Under the pieces are notes generated by a model, which was not told the origin of the DNA, made no database searches, and saw nothing but the letters and a program-made list of their open reading frames with translations. A stretch of 64,000 nucleotides of DNA from Berberis thunbergii (taxonomy: Eukaryota; Streptophyta; Magnoliopsida; Ranunculales; Berberidaceae), in contig QNQO01000542.1 of assembly GCA_003290165.1 (NCBI GenBank), forward strand, positions 124,001 to 188,000, in the 5' to 3' direction. How positions within the stretch are numbered: position 1 is the stretch's first letter; each line of letters begins with the position of its first letter. Positions 23,974 to 36,406 of the stretch are shown piece after piece. The position numbers were made by a program, and so were the translations under genes.

Positions 23974-24199
23974 TATTGAGAATATATTGTGAATATCCTA
24001 ATTGATTGGGAATATGTGTATTAGGAAGGTTGCTTATAGAGTTAATATTGTATAATAGTTTTAAGGAAATTAGCAGATTATATTGTGAATATTCTCACAA
24101 TATTCTCTGAATTAGTTTGTATATAAACAGGATATTGTGAATGAGAAAGACAATACAATACACACAAAAATCATTTCTTTTGTGTCTAACATTTCATCA
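23974..24199 (+). repeat. 5' LTR of young copia
   Basis: Starts tattgagaatatattg and ends tttcatca. A TATA-like box (gtatataaacagg, about 24118-24130) would place the transcription start within the LTR. It contains an 11-bp segment (cacaatattct type) absent from the 3' LTR. Confidence 0.92.
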
Positions 24200-24211
24200 T
24201 GGTATCAGAGC
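24200..24211 (+). promoter_or_regulatory. Primer-binding site, initiator Met tRNA
   Basis: tggtatcagagc follows the LTR directly. This 12-mer is the usual complement of the plant initiator Met tRNA 3' end and primes minus-strand DNA. Confidence 0.93.
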
Positions 24212-24890
24212 TCTTTGAATGAAAAGGGTTTCTTTGAATGAATGAGAAAGAACAGGTACCTGGTCGAAACCTCTTTGAATGAAAAGGGTTTCTTTGAATA
24301 AGAAGGAACGAAGAAGAAGAGCTTCTGGCCTGAACGGTGAACCCGACGTGAACTGAACTGATCGATCCTAATCGATTCTCCCAAATCCAAATCCAAGCTC
24401 CAGGAACCATCGCCATCTGATTCAGATCTGATCGAACCTCTAATCGATCCTGATCGAAGCTCCAGGAACCTGATCGATCCTAATCGAACCTGAAAGGTGA
24501 ACCTTGCTGAACTGAACTGATCGATCCTAATCGATCCTCTGTCTCTGCTTCACGATCTCCCAAATCCAAGCTCCAGGAATCGTCGCCATCACACCGAGAG
24601 GAAGAGACCAATGAGATCCACAGACTCCTTCTTCTGTCGAAGAAGCAGCAGAAAAGAAGCTCCATGACCAGCGAGATCCGAGACTCCTTCCTGATCGACC
24701 TCATTTCTCTTCTTTTTTTTGTTTATCTGTTTATGTTTCTCTGTAATGAATAAGTAAAAGAAAGAAAAGAAAAGAAAAAAAAGGAATATATCAAAAAATA
24801 TATATATATCTGTTTATCTGCGTGAGGAGCAGTCAGAGCTGCAACTTTACTTCTTTCTGCGGCATTTTGAAATTTTTTTGAACACCGATC

Positions 24891-27800
24891 ATGGCTGGCG
24901 GTGAAGTCTCTACTGGTGAAACTCGGAAGACGATTTCACCTTATGACATCACTTCCCTTGATAATCTCGGACTTTCAATTACTCAGGTTCAATTGAAAGG
25001 GGACAATTATGATGAATGGGCTCGTTCGTTTCGAACGGCCTTAAGGGCTCGGAAGAAATTCGGGTTCATTGACGGAACTATCACACAACCTGGCGAGCAA
25101 TCACGAGACCTCGAAGACTGGTGGACTATCAACTCGCTTTTGGTGTCCTGGATCCGAAATACCATCGAACCTACGTTACGCTCCACTATCTCTCATGTGG
25201 AAATAGCGCAGGATCTCTGGAATGATATCAAGGATCGGTTCTCCATTACTAACAAACCACGGATTCAACAACTGAAATCAGATCTTGCAGATTGCAAACA
25301 GAAGGGGTTGACCATAATGGATTACTATGGGCGACTCAAGCAACTGTGGGATGAACTAGGTAATTTCGAACAATTACCGACGTGCAAGTGCGGGAAGTGT
25401 ACATGCAATCTCGCTTCGATTCTGGAGAAAAAACGGGAGGAAGAAAAAGTACATTTGTTTCTTATGGGTTTGGATGACAGTTTGTACGGAACTGTGAGAT
25501 CCAATATATTGGCTCAAGATCCGTTGCCAAACATGAACAAGGTATACTCAATTCTCATTCAAGAGGAGCGAGTAAAAAAAATCGCTCGCGGCAAGGAAGA
25601 ACGCGGGGAAATTATGGCTATTGCCACACGAACCCGTCTTGACGAAAAGGATAAATCTAGTACGGTGTGTTCCCACTGTAAAAGGACGGGGCATGAATCT
25701 AACAATTGTTTTGCCTTGCACGGATATCCGGAATGGTGGGGTGATCGACCCCGAAGCGATGGGAAAAGTGTTGGTGTTGGTTGCGGTAGAGAGCAGTCAA
25801 GTCTTCGAGGTCGTGGTCGAGGAACCAAGGGTACGCATCGTGCCAACGTTGCTCAAACAGGTTCTGCTGGGGCAGGAGTGACCGAGACAGATACATCTCC
25901 ACTGCCTGGGCTGAATACCGATCAGTGGCAGACACTTCTCCAAATGCTGGGCGGGTCAAAATCCGCAACGACCGATAAGATGACTGGTAAGCCTTGGATT
26001 ATTGACACAGGAGCCTCGAATCACATGACTGGCACGATCGGGGATCTCCGTGACTTAAAGGCGATTGCTCAATGTCCCGTGGGATTGCCAGATGGGAGTA
26101 GCGCTATCGCCACTAAAGAGGGGACGGTCACCCTTGAAAGAAATTTCTGTTTGAAAAGTGTTCTTTATGTGCCAGGGCTAACTTGCAATTTAACTTCTGT
26201 GTCGCAATTAACTGATCACTATAACTGTTTTGTCCAATTCACTAATGATCTGTGTGTTATACAGGACCGCACTTCGAGGATGCTGATTGGTGCGGGTGAA
26301 CGACGGGATGGACTCTATTCCTTCCGGGGGCTGCCACAGGTTCACGCAATAAAGGCCAATAATGTGGTGTCTCTTGATCTATGGCACCAGCGACTGGGTC
26401 ATCCATCTCTACAAGTAACAAAGTTAGTTCCCGAAGTAAGTTTTAGTGAAACGAAAAATCGCTTGAATAAAAATTGTGATGTCTGTCAGAGGGCAAAGCA
26501 AAGTAAAAATAAGTTTCCTGTTAGTGAACATAAAGCTACGGCCATTTTTGAACTTATTCACACTGATCTATGGGGACCTTATCGAACAACTTCTTCTTGT
26601 GGTGCTTCTTATTTTTTGACCATTGTTGATGATTTTTCCCGTGTTGTATGGATTTACTTACATGTTGATAAGAAAGAGGTCTCTCATACTCTTCAAATGT
26701 TTTTTTCAATGGTTAAGAGACAATTTGATAAAGAGGTCAAAATCTTGCGGAGTGATAATGACACTGAATTCACTTGTCTGCGACAATATTTTCTTGATCA
26801 CAGGATTGTTTTTCAAACATCTTGTGTGGGAACACCTCAACAAAATGGGCGGGTTGAACGGAAACACCAACATATTTTGAATGTAGCTCGGGCACTGCGT
26901 TTTCAGGGCTCTCTTCCTATTGAGTTTTGGGGAGAATGTGTGTTGACGGCTGGATACTTGATAAATAGGACTCCCTCCTTGGTCTTGAATGGGAAAACAC
27001 CCTATAGTGTTCTATATGGCAGCACACCCACTTATGATCACTTGCGCATTTTGGGGTCCTTGTGTTATGCGCATGTACAGACAGTGGATAAGTTTGCCAG
27101 TAGAAGTCGAAGGTGTGTCTTTGTTGGGTACCCTTATGGAAAAAAGGGCTGGCGTTTGTATGACTTGGAGAAATGAGACTTCTTTGTTTCTCGTCATGTT
27201 GTATTCTCAAAAGGAGTTTTTCCCTTTGCAGATCATTTTAATTTAGACCACGATGGTCTGCCTAATATTGAGGCGGTTCATGATGACTTTGAGGAGACAT
27301 CTACGGTTGTTTTGAGGGGGGGTGCTGAGGAGTTTGTACAACCAGATGGGGATGATGGGCAGCCGACATGTGCTGAGGAGTTTGTTCAGCCAAATAGGGT
27401 TGTTGGGCAGTCGGCGTGTGCCGAGGATGGGGCAAATGCTGGTACCGAGGTGATTGTACAGCCGGTTTGTGCGAACCAGGAGGACAACCCGGACGCAAGT
27501 CAGGAAGATGTGTTGGGCAGGGGTCAACGCAGAAGGCAAGCCTCGGTACGACTCCGTGATTATGTTACTCATACCATTCGAAAAATGAGTCCATCCGTAC
27601 CCGCTTCACCCGTACCACGACATTCCTCAGGTACACCCTATCCTATAGCACATTATGTGAATTGTGATAATTTTTCTATGCGACATAGACATTTTCTTGC
27701 AGCCTTGACAACAAATCGGGAACCTGTGTGTTATTCTGAGGCCGCGAAAGACAGCCGCTGGAGGGATGCCATGCGACGAGAAATCAAGGCTCTTGAGATT

Positions 27801-29254
27801 AATGAAACCTGGGTTGTAGCCGACTTGCCACCCGAAAAGAAAGCTCTAGGATGCAAGTGGGTATACAAGATCAAGTATAACTCTGATGGGACCATTGAAC
27901 GATTGAAGGCTCGGCTGGTTATTCTTGGCAATCATCAAATTGAAGGCGTTGATTATACAGAGACTTTTGCTCCAGTAGCTAAGATGGTTACAGTACGGGT
28001 CTTTCTTGCTGTTGCGTCTGCCAAGAATTGGGAAGTCCATCAGATGGATGTTCATAATGTCTTTCTACATGGTGACCTTAAGGAGGAGGTATACATGAAA
28101 TTACCACCTGGTTTTCAGGTGGGGACTTCTGGAAAGGTGTGCAAGCTTAAGAAATCATTATATGGGCTGAAGCAGGCACCCCGATGCTGGTTTGCTAAAC
28201 TGTCAACTGCTTTGAAGAATTATGGTTTTCGGCAATCTTATTCAGATTATTCTTTGTTTACTCTACAAAGAGGTGTAGTTCAGCTCAGTGTTCTTGTCTA
28301 TGTCGACGATCTTATCATCTCTGGGCGTAATCCGGGGGATATACAGAAATTCAAGGGTTACCTCAGTGTTTGTTCCATATGAAAGATCTGGGTCCTTTAA
28401 AGTATTTCTTGGGGGTTGAAGTGGCACGCGGACCGGATGGGTTTGTGCTTTGTCAACGCAAATACGCGCTAGATATCATCTCTGAGGCCGGATTGCTAGG
28501 GGCAAGGCCTGCGGCGGTGCCATTGGAACAGAATCATAGACTCGCATTGTCCAAGAGTCCAGAGCTCGCTGACCCGGAACCTTACCGTCGCTTGGTGGGA
28601 CGGCTAATTTATTTGTGTTTCACTCGACCCAAATTATTTTATAGTGTTCATGTTTTATCTCAATTTATGCAACATCCTCGGGCGGACCAATGGGAAGCCG
28701 CTTTGCACATGGTTCGGTACTTAAAAGGTAATCCAGGTCAAGGTATACATTTGAGTAGTAAGTGTGACATGCAGTTACATGGATGGTGTGACGCTGATTG
28801 GGCCGGATGCCCTTTGACTCGGCGGTCCCTCACTGGTTGGTTGGTGTTCCTTGGGAACTCGCCGGTATCTTGGAAGACAAAGAAACAACATACTGTATCC
28901 CGCTCCTCCGCAGAGGCGGAATATAGGTCTATGGCTATGACTACATGTGAGTTGAAATGGCTTAAAGCTATTTTAGCTAGCCTCGGGATGCCTCACACAC
29001 GTCCTATGTCTCTTCATTGTGATAGTCAGGCGGCTCTCCATATATCTCAAAATCCCGTTTTTCATGAACGGACAAAACATATTGAGGTCGATTGTCACTT
29101 TGTCCGTGATGACATTGTTGCTGGACATATCAATCCCACATTTGTCCCATCCAATGAGCAACTCGCTGACATTTTCACAAAAGCATTGGGCAAACGTCAA
29201 TATGAGTATCTACTTCGCAAGTTGGGCATACGGGATCTCCATGCACCAACTTGA
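24891..29254 (+). pseudogene. Copia gag-pol polyprotein with one stop and one frameshift
   Basis: The frame opens at ATG 24891. Gag (to about residue 230) is followed by a CCHC knuckle (CSHCKRTGHESNNC), aspartic protease (WIIDTGASNHM), pre-integrase (LWHQRLGHPS, CDVCQRAKQ) and integrase core (HTDLWGPY, then TPQQNGRVERKH). Next come reverse transcriptase with intact YVDD (about 28300) and RNase H (WCDADWAGCPLTRRSLTGW, SRSSAEAEYRSM). A TGA at 27174-27176 interrupts the frame between integrase and reverse transcriptase, and the same frame continues to 28380. A one-base shift near 28365-28371 then moves to the frame that ends at 29254. All catalytic motifs remain. As it stands it gives gag-protease-integrase only. 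Confidence 0.93.
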
Positions 29255-29261
29255 GGGGGGG
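29253..29261 (+). promoter_or_regulatory. Polypurine tract
   Basis: gaggggggg directly before the 3' LTR, the primer for plus-strand synthesis. Confidence 0.85.
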
Positions 29262-29476
29262 TATTGAGAATATATTGCGAATATCCTAATTGATTGGGAA
29301 TATGTGTATTAGGAAGGTTGCTTATAGAGTTAATATTGTATAATAATTTTAAGGAAATTAGCAGATTATATTGTGAATATTCTTTGAATTAGTTTGTATA
29401 TAAACAGGAGATTGTGAATGAGAAAGACAACACAATACACACAAAAATCATTTCCTTTGTGTCTAACATTTCATCA
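29262..29476 (+). repeat. 3' LTR of young copia
   Basis: 215 bp, same ends as the 5' LTR. Confidence 0.92.
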
Positions 29477-29481
29477 CGCGT

Positions 29482-29957
29482 TAACATCCATTTTGCTTTG
29501 GGTGTAACAGTGGATGCCCCAAACCCAAGGCTGAGTAGTGATGGTCCTGGATGCATTTGCATTATCTTGTCAGATGTATTCAAAGTTCAACAAAACGTTA
29601 GCCCCACCCACCCCATTTCCATGTCTAGGATGAGAAGACCACTGAGCTGTGCGATGAAGTAAATGCATAGTGTGAGCAGACCCGCCTGCTTCATACTGAA
29701 GTAGATTCTTTTCTAGCAGTCAATCTGAAGACACAGTTGTTGAATGATCCCGTAAAAAATCCACTTCAAAAAACAATGCTCATTTTTTGTTTTTTTCAGT
29801 CCATCCATCGATCCAAACGAAAGGTTGTTGATGTGCATCTTTCGCATAAATTACTTTGTCCACAGGAATCTATCTCAGGAGGCAAAAAAGTCCATAACAT
29901 CAAATAATAATAACTAATGACCTGGACAATCCATTAAAACGAAATCCTATTGTCTAC
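29482..29957. other. Spacer upstream of PGR
   Basis: No clear gene. A minus-strand frame at about 29480-29583 (HPGPSLLSLGFGASTVTPKA) looks protein-like but has no recognised family and ends at the copia insertion. Confidence 0.3.
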
Positions 29958-29958
29958 A

Positions 29959-29966
29959 TATAAAAA
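29959..29966 (+). promoter_or_regulatory. TATA box candidate for PGR
   Basis: tataaaaa, 166 bp before the ATG at 30132, a plausible distance for a plant promoter with a 5' leader of about 130 bases. Confidence 0.45.
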
Positions 29967-30131
29967 CAAGCAAAATGAAGAAAAACGTGAGATTCTTCTC
30001 TTCATTATTGAATTCAACTCACTCAATCAAACAATGCCGTGTCTGTCTTCACTCCTCTGACTCTCTCAACAGAACACAACACTTTCTCTGTATCTCCACA
30101 ACCAACTTGTATTCAATTCAAATTTGTGAAA

Positions 30132-33100
30132 ATGGAGATATCTAGAATTCAACCAGCAATAGCTGTTTTGATCTCATCTGTGGTGGCCATTAACGCTTAC
30201 AAGCGAAAGTCTCTGGATGCATCAGGTGCACTAGCAGGGTTTCTAGTCATATCCATCCACATCGCAGCTGGATACAGGTAAGTTCCTCTATCAAACTTCT
30301 ATTTTTGAATTTGTCCAAGAATACGCTTGCTTGCTTGTGTTGACAACAGTCTGAGTGGATTGTTGAATAACAGGTTCGGAGCTGTGCTGCTTGTTTTCTT
30401 TTTCACTTCGTCTAAGCTCACCAAGATTGGAGAGGAGAAGAAGCAAAGCATAGATGTTGATTTCAAACAAGGAGGTCAAAGAAACTGGTGAGGACTCAAA
30501 TCAACAAGATAACTAGGTTTCAAGGATCTATAGTCTCAATGTCATCATGTCTTCTTTACGACAATAACTAGTTTTCAAGGTTCTATAGTCTCAATGTCAT
30601 CATGTCTTCTTTACGACCTTTCTTTTATTATATATTCTTTATTTTTACTATTTTACTATGGTTGAAATTCTGTTCGAAGAACACATTATCTTGTTATAAA
30701 TGAATGTCATTGTGCTTAATTTGGTAGTATCCGAATGCAAAATATAATGTTATAACAAAATTGGCAATAATTTATTGTCATCGGATAACTTTGTAGCTTT
30801 TTCCACTCTAGTTTGTGATTGCAAGACGATTGTGGTGATTTGGGTCTGATGCAAGAAATGTACAAGGATAATTGTATTTCGTCCATGCCAATAAAGACTT
30901 CCTGTTTGTCATGCTAATTTGATTTCCAACGTAAAAACTTGGAATGTTGTTCTTTTCATAATGGAGCCATTGAGCAAATGTTGAGCTCAACCCTGAGATA
31001 CCAACAGGAAATCTTCAGACAAACTCATTGGTTTGCTAAAAAATTATGTGTTGTGCTAACACTCCTTAGAGCCTTGGCATTTCATTTATTGAGCTGCCTC
31101 TTAACCCTTTTTGTCTTGTTTCTAATCAAAAAATTGTATTCTTTAATTTGATTTGAATCCAACTGTTGAGACAATTGAAAACGCGTTTTCTTTTATGGTT
31201 CATAGACGAGTAATCATATGAACCAGGTTGTAGACATAGACGAGTAATCAACCCTGATTCAGATCAACACTTTTTTTTGTATATGCTATCTTTAGTCCTC
31301 TGAATTTCGGAATATGTTGAAGATAATTAACCCAAACTCGAATTACTTTCTGAGTTCAAATTTGTATTTGGCATCTTTACATATTAAGACATCCCAAGCT
31401 TGTAGAACATAAATGCTTTCTGAATCTCAGCTCCATCATTGTGATAAAAATTGCAGTAACCATTTTCTTGCAGGATACAAGTCTTGGCTAACAGTGGCAT
31501 TGCAACAGTTTTGGTTGTGATTGCGTGGATCTTGTCGAGGTGGCAAGACAAATGTTTGGACTCCAATGAATCAACAATTATGACATGCCTTCTTGGTGGT
31601 ATTATTGGACACTATGGATGCTGTAACGGAGACACCTGGTCGTCAGAGATTGGGGTGCTTAGTGATTCTCAGCCTCGACTTATAACAACCTTCAAGGTAC
31701 ACATCTGTCTTTTCATTATGTATCCAAAAATTTTTACCTATTATCTCTTCATCCCACTCCCCATTGAAGAGTGGTTTATATCATAATCAAGTAATCAACC
31801 ACCCTTTTCAAGTCACTATTGTACTCCGGGTAATTGTTTCTCTCTTTCATTAAATGTTTGATTAGCCTGTATGTTCTTCCATCTATTGCTATGTGCTTGT
31901 GATCATGATTATGTTTTATCTTGATAGGAATCAAGTAGTTAATTATCCGATACAAAAAAAAAATCAAATAAACTGAGGATTGTGTTTACAAGCTTTAAAC
32001 TTGATCCTTCACATACCGTTGCATTTAAGGCCTTCTTGATTTATGAGCATCTGTCCATAGAATTCTCTAATAAATACATAATCTTGAACAATTTGTTGAC
32101 AAATACATCATCAGAATAATTTTTAATACTATGTTCTCTATACAGAAGCCATCATGTGTTAATTGCTCATGTTTTTATTTGTATTTTTTTATGAAGCGAG
32201 AATCAAATTCTTGACTTAAGGGATATGTTTGCTCTAGCTATCTTAAACGATCATTTTGACAATTGAACCCGTCCAATTCGCATGTTGTGTTATGTGGTAG
32301 AAAATACGCTAGACATACTAGAGGAAGGGTTTGAGTGGAACTGGTGTCTGAAAGTCCGAACTATTAACCGGAGCCTTGTCTTGTTAAAATTATCTTCTAA
32401 GACCTCTTTGAACAATTAACAAGAAAGCGAGATACATAACCTCTTTGAACTATTAACAAGAAAGCTAAATGTATTATGTCAATGTTTTGTACTTGAAGCA
32501 TTATCTTTTCCAAGTTGCAAATGTTCAACTGCTGTACAGTGTACACCTTGACTGGGTTTGAAGTAAATGTGTTCATTTGCGTTATGCTTCATCCAGTTCC
32601 TATCCTAGAACTTATGTATAAACTTATGGTGAATGAAATAAAATTGGTACTTTAACATGTTGAAACTGTGTCATCTGACCATATAACCCGTAATTCTTAT
32701 TAGCCAGTTCGGAAGGGAACAAATGGTGGAGTGACAAAAATTGGACTCCTAGCTGCTGCAGCAGCAGGCACTCTCATTGGTGCATCATTTTATATATTTG
32801 GATTATTTACAACAAAATGCCCTGATGTAGCTTTCAAGCAAATATTGGTAATACCCCTCGGCACAATGGCTGGACTTGGTGGGAGTCTGATAGACTCTCT
32901 GTTGGGAGCCACATTGCAATTCAGCGGATTCTGCACAGTTAGAAACAAGGTAAACACAACTGAAGTCGCCTATATGTTATGTAAGTTGAGCAGTCAACAT
33001 GAACAATTGGACCATCATCCGATTTTGGATGCACCATTATTAGTATTGGTGGTAAATTCATAGCCTTCCTGTTCTATATTTTTGTAAGATTTATTAAGGC

Positions 33101-33384
33101 GAAAACTAAAACAAACAACAGCACTGAAGCTGTTGGACATGGAAGATATCCTTACCAGGCTACCAGCAAGTACCGGTGTTTTAAAGTATCTTGTATATTT
33201 TTCAGGTTTAATGTTCACAAATCCAATATTAAATTTTGTATTGCTTTCGCAGGTTGTTGGAAAGCCAGGGCCAACTGTGAAGAAGATCTCAGGTTTGAGC
33301 ATACTCGACAACAATGCTGTCAACCTCGTGTCAATTTTGCTAACCACACTGCTGACTGCCATTGCCTGTTTATACATCTTCTGA
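30132..33384 (+). CDS. PGR: TMEM19/PGR-like DUF92 membrane protein, five exons
   Basis: Exons 30132-30277, 30374-30487, 31474-31696, 32704-32949 and 33253-33384 all have GT-AG borders and join into one frame of 286 residues plus stop. Conserved landmarks are FFTSSKLTKIGEEKK, GGQRNWIQVLANSGIA, GIIGHYGCCNGDTWSSEIG, LITTFKPVRKGTNGGVT, GGSLIDSLLGATLQFSG and VVGKPGPTVKKISGL. These fit the DUF92 integral membrane family (animal TMEM19, plant PGR; the related plastid VTE6 is a phytyl-phosphate kinase). About six hydrophobic segments are visible, starting at residues 8-22. The length matches the full-length family. The ATG is the first in the exon and starts the usual MEIS-type N-terminus. The enzymatic role of the PGR branch is not clear to me. 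No lesion is seen, so the gene looks functional. Confidence 0.93.
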
Positions 33385-34825
33385 TACTACAGTTTGTACA
33401 AGTCATCTCTTTGGTTGATTATGAACTCATAAACTCTGCATCCCTTATTATACTCAAGTGCCTGTAATGAACACAATGCTGATGGAAATTAATACTTGGA
33501 CCAACTCTAATAGATTTTTGTATCAATCCTTTATACTTCTTTTTTTCTGAAATTATAGTAAGGTTTGGATGCTATTAGAAAAGGGGAAAAAATGAAATGA
33601 AGGAAAAAATGAGTTTGCAGACAACAATGCTACCAGATAGGCCGAGGGGTCGTGCCAAATTAAACAAAACTTTACACTCTTATGTTTTTCTAATCCAATC
33701 TTCAGAAATTCTTAAATCTGGATACCAGATAGGTTGATGTACTCTTATGCGTTTGATTTAATGATAAGGTCAGGGAAGCCTCAAAACCCCAATTTGCCTT
33801 TCAAAAAAAAAATATATCTGGATACTGAGACTTTGAAAGCCAAAAAGATCAATGAGTCTATTTATGTTAACTTCTAAATAAACTATCTTGAGAAATATTA
33901 TCAAGATCAAGTAATATTCGGGTTAAAATATTCGGATCTTTTTAATAAAGTCCACCAACAACAATATATTAAAAAATAAAACATAAAAGTAAAAAAGAGA
34001 GAGAGACACACACATTGACTTTCAATTGCTCTAAATTTTATATCAAGGTATCTTTGATTCTTATTTTATATTTCTTGGAAGCTTATAAAATAGTTTGCAA
34101 GGGAGAAAAGCTTTATTCGATGATGTGTGGTGAAAGGTCACAACTTTCATATACGCTCATCTCCCTTTCGTTTTCATTTAGACTTTGAAATAAAAACCTT
34201 CAATAAAAAAATAATACAAGCAAAGGCCAGAGTGAAATCAAGAACACATAATTTGAAGGTATAAAATATTTTAAGGGAGTGGATATCATGGAAATTTTAC
34301 AACAACATGGTCATCTTCTCTTGTCACTTGTTTTCTATACAATTCTGCTATCTTTGTAATCAAACACAGCCTTAAAAATATAAGAAATCTACCAAGCTAA
34401 CATGACTGATAAAAGGACATTTGATGCGAAAATTCTGCCATTGGTGATGTGAAGTATATGTCTATGTACTCTGTGGTTCTCCTTTAAAGACTGAAATATA
34501 TTTCGTGTCGACCACTACCACCACCACCACATAGTATATACTTCGCTACTATCCAAGAATTAAGTCATGATAACTACATGTAAACAAACATATATACAAA
34601 CAAATACACAATTTACAGAAAATAATTGTATAGCAAGCAAGATAAACATCATCAATTCATTTAAGAAAATTAATAAGCTAAATAATATTCAACGTGAGGT
34701 GAAAACTAGTACCATCATAATCCAAGACATGATAGAAATAACAAGTAAATTAACCAAAGCTCGCAGCAAGCAATAACATCAACAACTAATTAACCAGTTA
34801 TTCTTCTGACTTCATGGCCATCTAT
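33385..34825. other. Intergenic, PGR 3' flank
   Basis: The PGR 3' untranslated region probably ends by about 33530. The rest is AT-rich without recognised content. Part of 34567-34825 would be the 3' untranslated region of the minus-strand CYSTM gene. Confidence 0.5.
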
Positions 34826-35097
34826 CTATGTGCAACAGCAACAGATTGTTTCCAAGCAACACTCGCAGGTCTCGAAACAGCAGAAGCAACAACACGCTGC
34901 GAACAAACTGCACAAAAACACTCAGACATATACATATTCATGAATATCATTTAAACAGACATAATATTAGTCAGTAAAAAAAAAAAAAAAAAAAAAAAAA
35001 CATACCAAGCATACAAGCAACCTTTCTCTTCTTTACGACGTTGGACATGGTCGAAGTAAGACATCTCTTGGGCTGAGGGTGCTCCGTCTTGATACAT
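34826..35097 (-). CDS. CYSTM-family cysteine-rich membrane-tail protein, two exons
   Basis: Exon 1 (35006-35097) starts at ATG 35095-35097 and encodes [19 protein letters not shown], then [12 protein letters not shown]. The intron 34908-35005 has GT-AG ends and splits the Cys codon. Exon 2 (34826-34907) gives [17 protein letters not shown] and ends CCCCT then TAG. The product is 57 residues. The Cys-rich C-terminal helix is the mark of the CYSTM module, a family of small tail-anchored membrane proteins linked to stress responses. A TATA box (ctataaaaag, 35184-35193, minus) lies about 90 bp upstream. The intron contains a run of 24 T on the coding strand, close to the donor. Both exons are too short to stand out as open frames. 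Confidence 0.88.
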
Positions 35098-35183
35098 CTT
35101 TGATGATATATTCTCTCTGTCTCTCTTAATAACAAAATCAAAGGAAGAAGAAGATAGACTATTTGCTTTACTTTCTGAAGCTC

Positions 35184-35193
35184 CTTTTTATAG
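35184..35193 (-). promoter_or_regulatory. TATA box candidate for CYSTM gene
   Basis: On the minus strand ctataaaaag, about 87 bp before the ATG. Confidence 0.6.
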
Positions 35194-35475
35194 GCTGGCT
35201 TAAATGGATTCCCAGTAGGTAGGTGACATCGCTGTATTTTAGCTTAAATGGACATTTAATATGTCATTTTCTTGACTTATCTGTTACACGATTCATGGTT
35301 TTCTTAGTGTCTAAGTTTATCCACATTTTTTTCCGCAAAGATTAAGTGAAAAAAAATAGTTGAAATGAAACATAAAAAAAATTACTGCATGATAATTATG
35401 TTATCGTGAATGAGACACCCTCAACTAGATTGCATTGAGGGCAGAGTGCTCACCCGAGCTATAATTAATAAGGAG

Positions 35476-36000
35476 CAATGTTCTAAAAAGCGCTAAGCAG
35501 TGGATGGACAGCGAGCATGTGCTTAACACCTAGGGGCTTCGGCGGTCTTAGGTTTTGTATTATAACTTTAATAATTTATAAAAATTAAATATAATATTTT
35601 ATCAATTGCATCCAATTTAATGCCAAGATACATATGCGATATTTAAAAACATGAACAAAATTTAGTAAAATTCAAATGATTGAAATTGGTCATGATGAGT
35701 ACTTTATACAAAGTTGAATTTATTAACAAATATCCAAACCTACTCTTTTATTTTCCTGTAGATCCTTTGAGAATTTCATTAAGTAATCATCATTTGCTAC
35801 ATTTAGACATATACTAAATAAAAAATAATTAAATTTTTATTTCTAAAAAAGAGGAAAGAAAAATAAAATAAGAACACAATCAGCCTTATTAAAAAAAAAA
35901 TTTAAACTCGCCCAGACCCCCCTATACTACTGCCTAGAACCCGCCCAGCCATTAATCTGGACTTTTTTCCTACCTTCTAGCGCCGATTTTTAGAACATCG
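35476..36000. mobile_element. hAT-type MITE with exact 8-bp duplication
   Basis: Ends are CAATGTTCTAAAAA on the left and, reversed, CGATGTTCTAAAAATCGG on the right. The 8-mer ataaggag is exact on both sides (35468-35475 and 36001-36008). The 525-bp interior is AT-rich and non-coding, with GC-rich subterminal blocks. It belongs to the same family as 2428-2710. Confidence 0.88.
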
Positions 36001-36406
36001 ATAAGGAGTTAGTACTTTAAAATCCGCGGTTCTTCAAGATTTTCCAATTCGCCTTAGAAAGAAATTTAAATCCTCGGTTCTAATTATTGTCTATTTATTT
36101 TTTGAAGATTTTGTAGCTTCAATTTTTTTAAGTACGTTTGATTATATTCCAAAATCTATTCTCCAAAATAGTTTTCTCTTTATTGTACTAAAAGGTATCA
36201 TCTCGCCCGGCTCTAATTGACATTAGAGTCAAGTCTTATATACATTCCCAGGTAAGTTACATATAATAAATTTATTGATTAATAGCCAGGGCAGGTAAAT
36301 TTTCTAGCTGGCATTTGAATTACCTGCATCGAATTGCAAAATCTTGAAATTATTCTAGTTTTAGGAATAAAGTCTATTGATTCTTTTTGTTCCTACATAT
36401 ATGGAT

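Larger units (their letters stand above)
23974..29476 (+). mobile_element. Young, nearly complete Ty1/copia retrotransposon
   Basis: Two LTRs (23974-24199 and 29262-29476) differ mainly by one 11-bp indel and a few substitutions. They are flanked by exact 5-bp duplications cgcgt (23969-23973 and 29477-29481). An initiator-Met-tRNA primer site follows the 5' LTR without a gap, and a purine tract precedes the 3' LTR. One gag-pol frame fills the interior, with only two lesions (stop at 27174-27176, frameshift near 28370). The low LTR divergence implies a recent insertion. Confidence 0.95.

Noticed and set aside
24200..24211. tRNA-like 12-mer
   Set aside because: It is the retrotransposon primer-binding site, not a tRNA gene. 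No tRNA or rRNA gene was found in the window.
29389..29583. Minus-strand 64-codon frame across the copia 3' LTR
   Set aside because: Half of it is LTR sequence and no family is recognised. It is mentioned only as spacer content.
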